Source: Kutzneria kofuensis (GTDB lineage Bacteria; Actinomycetota; Actinomycetes; Mycobacteriales; Pseudonocardiaceae). From it: a stretch of 64,000 nt of DNA. This document shows positions 58,950 to 64,000 of this stretch, one piece after another (the stretch's first letter is position 1; each line of letters opens with the position of its first letter). The notes beneath the pieces are model-generated. The model was not told where the DNA came from and did not search any database. It worked only from the letters and a program-made list of their open reading frames with translations. Location: contig NZ_JACHIR010000001.1 in assembly GCF_014203355.1 (NCBI RefSeq), positions 186,001 to 250,000 on the forward strand, given 5' to 3'. The translations under genes and the position numbers were made by a program.

Positions 58950-58968
58950 ATCGGTTAGCCTTACCTAA
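58950..58968. promoter_or_regulatory. Iron box on the FecCD side of the divergent promoter
   Basis: ATCGGTTAGCCTTACCTAA matches 15 of 19 positions. It lies 20-38 bp before the ATG at 58988, so iron-loaded IdeR/DmdR could repress importer and NRPS together. Confidence 0.75.
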
Positions 58969-58987
58969 TTCAGTACCAACCGGAGGC

Positions 58988-60031
58988 ATGGTGCGGCCAG
59001 ACCCCGAAGGCGTCGCTCTCGCGCGACGTCCGCCACAGCAGGCGGCCCGCGCGCTCGGCCTGCTGACCGCGGTCGGCGTGTTGGTCCTCCTGTGCCTGCT
59101 CAGCATCTGGCTGGGATCCAAGGAGATCTCGTTCGGCGACGTCTGGCGCGTGCTGCTGCACAACGACGGCTCGGCCGACGGCGTGATCATCCACAGTGTC
59201 CGGATGCCGCGCACCGTCCTCGCGGTGCTGGTCGGCGCGGCGCTCGGCCTGGCCGGCACCGTCATGCAGGCGCTGACCCGCAACCCCCTGGCCGACCCGG
59301 GCCTGCTCGGCGTCAGCGCCGGGGCCGCGTTCGCCATCGTGTCCTCGATCACCGTGCTCGGCGTGAGCTCGCTGTACGGCTACATCTGGTTCGCCTTCGC
59401 CGGGGCGCTCGCCGCCACCGCCGTCGTCTACTTCCTCGGCACCCGGGGCAATGCCGGCGCCAATCCGGTCAAGCTCACGCTGGCCGGCGCGGCGGTGACC
59501 GCGCTGCTCGGCTCGTTCACCAGCGCGATGGTCCTGTCCGACCCGGTCGCGCTCAACCGCTACCGGTTCTGGTCGGCCGGCTCGCTGGCCGGCGTGGACA
59601 GCGGGCAACTGCTGCAGGTGCTGCCGTTCCTGCTGGTCGGCATGGTACTGGCGATCGCAGGCGGCCCGGCGCTGAACAGCCTCGCCCTCGGCGACGACGT
59701 GGCCGTCGCGCTCGGCCGGCGGCTCGGCCCGCTGCGGCTGCGCGGCGCGCTGGCGATCACGCTGCTCACCGGCGCGGCCGTCGCGGTCGCCGGGCCGATC
59801 GTGTTCCTGGGCCTGATCGTCCCGCACGCCGTGCGGTTCGCGCTCGGCCCGGACCACCGCTGGCTGCTGCCCTACTCCGCGGTGCTCGCGCCGTGCCTGC
59901 TGCTGGCCGCCGACATCCTCGGCCGGATCCTGGCCCGGCCCGGCGAGATCCGGGCCGGCGTGATCGTCGCGTTCGTCGGCGCGCCGATGTTCATCTACCT
60001 GGTCCGCCGGCGCAAGCAGCTGGAGTCCTGA
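58988..60031 (+). CDS. FecCD-family ferric-siderophore permease (first)
   Basis: 347 residues, GGAGG 5 nt before ATG. About nine to ten membrane helices. Family motifs RMPRTVLAVLVGAALGLAGT, MQALTRNPLADPGLLGVSAG and GPIVFLGLIVPHAVR. Forms a heterodimeric channel with the next gene product, taking ferric siderophore from the binding lipoprotein. First gene of an iron-box-controlled operon divergent from the NRPS. Confidence 0.95.
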   Translation: MVRPDPEGVALARRPPQQAARALGLLTAVGVLVLLCLLSIWLGSKEISFGDVWRVLLHNDGSADGVIIHSVRMPRTVLAVLVGAALGLAGTVMQALTRNPLADPGLLGVSAGAAFAIVSSITVLGVSSLYGYIWFAFAGALAATAVVYFLGTRGNAGANPVKLTLAGAAVTALLGSFTSAMVLSDPVALNRYRFWSAGSLAGVDSGQLLQVLPFLLVGMVLAIAGGPALNSLALGDDVAVALGRRLGPLRLRGALAITLLTGAAVAVAGPIVFLGLIVPHAVRFALGPDHRWLLPYSAVLAPCLLLAADILGRILARPGEIRAGVIVAFVGAPMFIYLVRRRKQLES

Positions 60032-60032
60032 C

Positions 60033-61085
60033 ATGAGCCTGCTCCGGCACGACCACGTCACCGTCCGCCTGACCACACTCCCGGTGTCCGCCCGGGTGCG
60101 GCCACGGCTGGTCGTCGTCTGCGTTGTCCTCGCCGCGCTGGCGTTCCTCCTGTGCTGCCTCGGCATGACGATCGGCGACGTCCCGCTCGGACTGTCCGAT
60201 GTGGTGCCGGCCGTGTTGGGCGGCGGTGACAGCGCGACCGCGTACATCGTGCAGGAGCTGCGGCTGCCCCGGGCGCTGACCGGGCTGCTGGCCGGGCTCG
60301 CGTTCGGCGCGTCCGGCGCGGTGTTCCAGACCATCACCCGCAACCCCCTGGCCAGCCCGGACATGATCGGCATCAACGCGGGCGCGGCGACCGCGGTGGT
60401 CGCCGGCATCGCGTTCGGCTTCGGCGACGGGCTCGGCACCACCACGCTCGGCCTGCTCGGCGGGCTGCTCACCGGGCTGCTGGTGTACGTGCTGGCGTGG
60501 CGGCGCGGCACCACCGGCTACCGCATCCTGCTGGTCGGCATCGGCGTGTACGCGATGTGCACCAGCCTCACCGACTACCTGCTCAGCCGCGCGCAGATCA
60601 CCGAGGCGCAGGCGTCGATCGGCTGGATGGTCGGCAACCTCGCCAACCGCGGCTGGGAGAACGTGGCGCCGCTGTTCGCCGCGTTCGTCGTGCTTTTCCC
60701 ACTGGTGCTGGGATTGTCGCGGTGGATGAGCACCCTGCAGCTCGGCGACGAGATCGCCGCCGGGCTCGGCACGCCGGTGCAGCCCGTGCGGCTCAGCCTG
60801 CTGCTCGCCGGCGCCGGGCTCGTCGCGTTCGCGACGGCGTCCGCCGGGCCCATCTCGTTCGTCGCGCTGACCGCACCGCAAATCGCGCAACGGCTGGCCC
60901 GGCTGTCCGCGCCGCCCGTCACCGCGTCCGCGCTCGGCGGCGCGGTTCTCGTGCTGGGTAGCGACATCCTCGCGCGCGTGATCACCCCGTCCGGGCTGCC
61001 GGTCGGCATCGTGACCGGCGCGCTCGGCGCACCGGTCCTGCTCTGGCTGCTGGTCAGGGCCAATCGTTCCGGCTCCGGAGGCTGA
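60033..61085 (+). CDS. FecCD-family ferric-siderophore permease (second)
   Basis: 350 residues, starting 1 bp after the first permease. Motifs RLPRALTGLLAGLAFGASGA, TITRNPLASPDMIGINAGAA and GPISFVALTAPQIAQRL. Nine to ten membrane segments. Partner of the first permease. Confidence 0.95.
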   Translation: MSLLRHDHVTVRLTTLPVSARVRPRLVVVCVVLAALAFLLCCLGMTIGDVPLGLSDVVPAVLGGGDSATAYIVQELRLPRALTGLLAGLAFGASGAVFQTITRNPLASPDMIGINAGAATAVVAGIAFGFGDGLGTTTLGLLGGLLTGLLVYVLAWRRGTTGYRILLVGIGVYAMCTSLTDYLLSRAQITEAQASIGWMVGNLANRGWENVAPLFAAFVVLFPLVLGLSRWMSTLQLGDEIAAGLGTPVQPVRLSLLLAGAGLVAFATASAGPISFVALTAPQIAQRLARLSAPPVTASALGGAVLVLGSDILARVITPSGLPVGIVTGALGAPVLLWLLVRANRSGSGG

Positions 61086-61088
61086 CAC

Positions 61089-61898
61089 ATGACATCGGAC
61101 ACGCCATCCCTGCGGGTGCGGGGCCTGCGCGTCGCCTACGACGACCGGATCGTCATCGACGGGCTCGACCTGGACATCCCGCCCGGGCAGATCACCGCCA
61201 TCGTGGGCGCGAACGCGTGCGGCAAGTCCACGCTGCTGCGCACGCTGGCCCGGCTGCTCGCACCGAGGGCCGGCGGGGTCTACCTCGACGGCAAGTCCAT
61301 CCATGAGTTGCCCACCCGGCAGGTCGCCCAGCGGCTGGGCATCCTGCCGCAGTCGCCGGTCGCCCCCGAGGGCATGACCGTCGCCGACCTCGTCGGCCGT
61401 GGCCGTGCCCCACACCAGACCTGGTGGCGCCAGTGGTCCACTTCGGACGAAGGCGCCGTGCGGGATGCGTTGACTGCCACGCAGATGACCGACCTCGCCG
61501 ACCGTAGGGTGGACGAGTTGTCCGGTGGGCAGCGGCAGCGGGCGTGGATCGCCATGGCCGTCGCGCAGGGCACGCCCGTGCTGCTGCTGGACGAGCCCAC
61601 GACGTACCTGGACCTCGCGCACCAGATCGACGTGCTGGACCTGGTCGTGGACCTCAACCGGGACGAGGGCCGGACGGTGGTGATGGTGCTGCACGACCTG
61701 CCGCAGGCCTGCCGCTACGCCGATCACCTGATCGCCATGAAGGCCGGCCGGATCGTGGCGTCCGGCCGGCCGTCCGAGGTGATCACCGAGGAGCTGGTGG
61801 ACACCGTGTTCGGCGTGCGCTGCCAGGTCACGCCCGACCCGGTCAGCGGCACGCCGATGGTGATCCCGATCAGCCGGCACCACCCGGCCCCGGCCTGA
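61089..61898 (+). CDS. Ferric-siderophore ABC transporter ATPase (FepC/FecE-like)
   Basis: 269 residues. Walker [11 protein letters not shown]-loop [18 protein letters not shown], signature [10 protein letters not shown], Walker [18 protein letters not shown]-loop [13 protein letters not shown]. The LDLAHQ extension and VAPEG after the Q-loop are typical of iron-siderophore ATPases. Drives uptake through the two FecCD permeases. Confidence 0.96.
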   Translation: MTSDTPSLRVRGLRVAYDDRIVIDGLDLDIPPGQITAIVGANACGKSTLLRTLARLLAPRAGGVYLDGKSIHELPTRQVAQRLGILPQSPVAPEGMTVADLVGRGRAPHQTWWRQWSTSDEGAVRDALTATQMTDLADRRVDELSGGQRQRAWIAMAVAQGTPVLLLDEPTTYLDLAHQIDVLDLVVDLNRDEGRTVVMVLHDLPQACRYADHLIAMKAGRIVASGRPSEVITEELVDTVFGVRCQVTPDPVSGTPMVIPISRHHPAPA

Positions 61899-61905
61899 GC
61901 CCGGC

Positions 61906-61958
61906 GTTCGGAACGGACCATTCCTAAACTCCGAGTAGAGGAATGGTCCGTTCCGAAC
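61906..61958. terminator. Perfect 20-bp inverted repeat between convergent genes
   Basis: 61906-61925 and 61939-61958 are exact reverse complements around a 13-nt loop, between the ATPase and the convergent monooxygenase gene. It fits a bidirectional terminator. Each arm also contains an imperfect palindrome (GGAACGGACCATTCC, 12 of 15), so protein binding is possible. No T-run. Confidence 0.7.
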
Positions 61959-61989
61959 CTCAAGGGGTTGACGTGAGCTGGGGCGGGTG

Positions 61990-63315
61990 CTATTGGATGC
62001 TCACCGCGAACTCGTCGGGCTGAGGCGACGGCGAGATGGCGCGTCGGTTCACAATGGACGCCAGGATCTCGCCGACCCGCACGGCGGTGTTCGACAGCAG
62101 CGACGACGTGATGCCGTGCGTGTGCTCGGTGCCGCCCTGCAGGTAGATGCCGCCACGCACCGCCGCTTCCGTGGTGACCCGGTAGTCGCGCTCGACGCGC
62201 AGCCGGTCCTCGGCGTCCCGGACACACTGAGCGCCGAGCGCGCCGAGCAGCGGAGTCGGGTCGGCCGGCAGATAGCCGGTGGCGTAGATGACGGCATCGG
62301 CGTCGAGGATCGTGCGCTCGCCCGTGGTCAGCGACTCGATGGCCGCCGTGACCGTGGCGCCGGTGTCGAGCACCTCGACCGGCCGGGACACGTTGAACAG
62401 CCGCAGCCGCTGCGTGCCGAGCACCTTCTCCCGGTAGACGCGACGGTAGAGCTCGTCGATCAGGTCGATGTCCACCGCCGAGTAGTTCGTCGAGCCGTGG
62501 TAGCGCATCAGCCGGTCCTTCACCGGCTCGCCCGCCCGGTAGAAGTGGTCGACCGCCTCGGGATCGAAGATGCGGTTCGCGAAGGAGCTGTCGTCGGCGG
62601 GGCTGTAGCCGTAGCGGGCGAACACCGCGCATACCTCGGCCCGTGGGAACTCGTCGTGCAGCAGGGCCGCGACCTCGGCGGCGCTCTGCCCCGCGCCGAC
62701 GACGACAAAGCGCCGGGGATCGGCGTTCTTCAGCCTTTCGACCCGGTGCAGGAGCTCGCTGTTGTGCCAGATGCGAGGCCCGACGGTGACGCCGTCGGGC
62801 AGCTGCGGCCGCAAACCCGTGCTCATCACCAGGTTGCGGGCCCGCAGCGTCGCGCCGTCCGAGGTCGCGACGTCGAAGAAAGCGATTTCCGCGCCGTCGA
62901 GGACGGGCCGGACGTCGACCACCTCGACGCCGTAGGAGACGACGTCGTCGACCTTGGCCGCGGCCCACTCGAAGTAGTCGTGGAACTCGACCCGCAGCGG
63001 GAACAGGTTCTTGTGGTTGATGAAGTCGACGAGCCGGCCGACCGAGTGCAGGTAGTTCACGAAGCTGAACTCGCTGGTCGGATTGCGCATCGTGACCAGG
63101 TCCTTGAGGAACGACACCTGCATCGTGGCGGTGTCGATCAGCATCCCCCGGTGCCATCCGAAGCGCGGCTGTCGTTCGAGGAAGTGCGCGGTCACCGGCT
63201 CGGCCGCGCCCGCGTTGTGCTCGGCGAGCGCGATCGCGAGCGCCAGGTTCGACGGCCCGAACCCCACCCCGACGACGTCGTAGATCGGGACCTGTTCGCC
63301 GGCCTCAGCACTCAT
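61990..63315 (-). CDS. L-ornithine N5-monooxygenase (SidA/PvdA family)
   Basis: 441 residues. FAD motif GVGFGPSNLALA (16-27), substrate segment WHRGMLIDTATMQVSFLKDL, NADPH motif VVVGAGQSAAEVA, ornithine-type DDSSFANRIFDP and TNYSAVD, and C-terminal ATGYLPADP. It hydroxylates the delta-nitrogen of ornithine, the first step to hydroxamate ligands. The segments fit ornithine better than lysine enzymes, but lysine is not excluded. Two adjacent iron boxes stand before it, shared with the gene at 63488. Confidence 0.95.
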   Translation of the reverse strand: MSAEAGEQVPIYDVVGVGFGPSNLALAIALAEHNAGAAEPVTAHFLERQPRFGWHRGMLIDTATMQVSFLKDLVTMRNPTSEFSFVNYLHSVGRLVDFINHKNLFPLRVEFHDYFEWAAAKVDDVVSYGVEVVDVRPVLDGAEIAFFDVATSDGATLRARNLVMSTGLRPQLPDGVTVGPRIWHNSELLHRVERLKNADPRRFVVVGAGQSAAEVAALLHDEFPRAEVCAVFARYGYSPADDSSFANRIFDPEAVDHFYRAGEPVKDRLMRYHGSTNYSAVDIDLIDELYRRVYREKVLGTQRLRLFNVSRPVEVLDTGATVTAAIESLTTGERTILDADAVIYATGYLPADPTPLLGALGAQCVRDAEDRLRVERDYRVTTEAAVRGGIYLQGGTEHTHGITSSLLSNTAVRVGEILASIVNRRAISPSPQPDEFAVSIQ

Positions 63316-63341
63316 GTCGCTCCCTCGATGTCCGCCCCAGT

Positions 63342-63360
63342 TCAGGGAACCCTAACCTAA
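63342..63360. promoter_or_regulatory. Iron box proximal to the monooxygenase gene
   Basis: Read on the minus strand, TTAGGTTAGGGTTCCCTGA matches 15 of 19 consensus positions. It lies 27-45 bp before the monooxygenase start. Confidence 0.75.
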
Positions 63361-63361
63361 C

Positions 63362-63380
63362 TTAGGTCAGCCTATCCTAG
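63362..63380. promoter_or_regulatory. Second iron box in the divergent monooxygenase promoter
   Basis: TTAGGTCAGCCTATCCTAG matches 15 of 19 positions and abuts the first box, so two IdeR/DmdR dimers-of-dimers could bind side by side. It may also serve the rightward gene at 63488. Confidence 0.75.
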
Positions 63381-63487
63381 TACGTTGGTGGTGATGTTCG
63401 CCCCGCCCCTCGTCAAGAGTTAAGGCATCCCGGCGGCCGTCCGGCGGCGCAGAATCGAACCGGACGACAGCCGCTTATGGGAGTACC

Positions 63488-64000
63488 GTGCCGACGATTC
63501 CCGCCCCGAGATCCACCTGCGACCCGCTCCACGCCGCCGACACCTTCATCGTCTCGCTGCACACCGTCGTCCACGCGCCGAGGCAGACCGCCCGCACCCG
63601 CGCCGTGCTCCGGGCCTGCCGCGACGGCGTGGACCGGTTCGCACCCGGCATCGACGCCGGCGCCCGCGTGATCGACACCCGGAACTGCCGCGCCGTCGAC
63701 GGGGTTCTCCTGCTGGACAACCGACTCTCCGCCGGCGAGACCTGCATCGTCGAGTACGAGGTGAGCCGCCCGCCCGCCGACCACTGGGAACAGGTGCTCA
63801 CCACCTCCGCCTGGGATCTCGTGATCCAGGTCCGCTTCCACCCCGCCGCCGCGCCGGCGCGCTGCCTGGGGTACCAGGAGACCGCCGACCGCGTGATCGA
63901 GACGCCGGTCGCGTTGACCGGTGGGCAATCCGCGCACATCGTCACGTTGGACGCCCGCCCCGGGGTCCACGGCATCCGCTGGGAATGGCACCCCGGCGAG
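63488..64000 (+). CDS. Unrecognised protein, cut by the right edge
   Basis: 171 residues from GTG 63488 (GGGAG just upstream) to the window end, no stop reached. The codon pattern is strongly coding-like. The visible part reads as beta-rich (LLLDNRLSAGETCIVEYEV, WDLVIQVRFHP, GGQSAHIVTLDA) and loosely resembles the C-terminal halves of some actinobacterial XRE-type regulators, but no helix-turn-helix is present. The frame is open further upstream, so the start is a choice. It faces the monooxygenase gene across a double iron box about 110 bp away, so iron control is possible. Confidence 0.6.
   Translation, partial: MPTIPAPRSTCDPLHAADTFIVSLHTVVHAPRQTARTRAVLRACRDGVDRFAPGIDAGARVIDTRNCRAVDGVLLLDNRLSAGETCIVEYEVSRPPADHWEQVLTTSAWDLVIQVRFHPAAAPARCLGYQETADRVIETPVALTGGQSAHIVTLDARPGVHGIRWEWHPGE

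Noticed and set aside
59991-61883. 630-codon minus-strand frame opposite the FecCD and ATPase genes
   Set aside because: The plus-strand genes have complete family motifs; the antisense product has none.
1-64000. CRISPR arrays, tRNA/rRNA genes, insertion sequences, attachment sites
   Set aside because: I found no regularly spaced repeats, cloverleaf-like genes, transposases or integrases. Short repeats seen are local spacer duplications or NRPS module homology.

Overview
The window is high-GC actinomycete chromosome, most likely a Pseudonocardiales relative. Supporting this are the strong G/C bias at third codon positions, many GTG starts, a conservon (CvnA/B/D), Lsr2, MurT/GatD, a DasR-like GntR regulator, SARP and LAL regulators, and IdeR/DmdR-type iron boxes. 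I see no tRNA, rRNA, CRISPR array or insertion sequence.

Positions 1-4400 (minus strand) read as one compact operon: a PnbB/DUF4863-like hydroxylaminobenzoate lyase, a nitroreductase, an AraC regulator, and the three subunits of a PaoABC-like molybdenum aldehyde oxidoreductase, the last cut by the window edge. A strong dyad lies in front of the first gene. Together they could take a nitroaromatic aldehyde to a nitro-acid and on to a catechol. Positions 4500-14030 are a mixed region: a CDP-alcohol phosphatidyltransferase, a SARP/AfsR-type regulator broken by one extra base, a short-chain dehydrogenase, a G1 (glutamic) peptidase, a 3-hydroxybutyryl-CoA dehydrogenase, a MetE/UROD-like protein and a GT39-like membrane glycosyltransferase.

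Positions 14291-17161 encode an unusual 956-residue protein. It joins a degenerate IucA/IucC-like segment, a HAD domain and a C-terminal DIT1/PvcA (isocyanide synthase family) domain. Next come a DasR-like regulator with an extra N-terminal domain, a LAL regulator, a NitT/TauT-type ABC importer operon ending in an APH-family kinase, a conservon without its DUF742 member, murT-gatD, a GntR/FCD regulator facing a DapA-family gene with a GntR-type operator, and lsr2.

Positions 35389 to the right edge are an iron-regulated siderophore locus. It holds a heterodimeric ABC transporter with complementary degenerate ATP sites, an MbtH protein, a ferric-siderophore binding lipoprotein, aspartate decarboxylase (panD), a single 18-kb five-module NRPS gene, two FecCD permeases with their ATPase, and an L-ornithine N5-monooxygenase. 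Iron boxes lie at four intergenic places. The NRPS reads partial C-A-MT-T / C-A-MT-T / C-A-MT-T / C-A-T / C-A-T, with no epimerase and no release domain. A2 has the serine code. A4 has the shifted-Asp code expected for a beta-amino acid, which fits the panD gene 3 bp downstream supplying beta-alanine. A1 and A3 share one code, and A5 has an acidic pocket residue suited to ornithine. My working prediction is an N-methylated tris-hydroxamate pentapeptide: N-Me-(acyl)hOrn, N-Me-Ser, N-Me-(acyl)hOrn, beta-Ala, hOrn. The acyl or formyl transferase and the release enzyme are not in the window.
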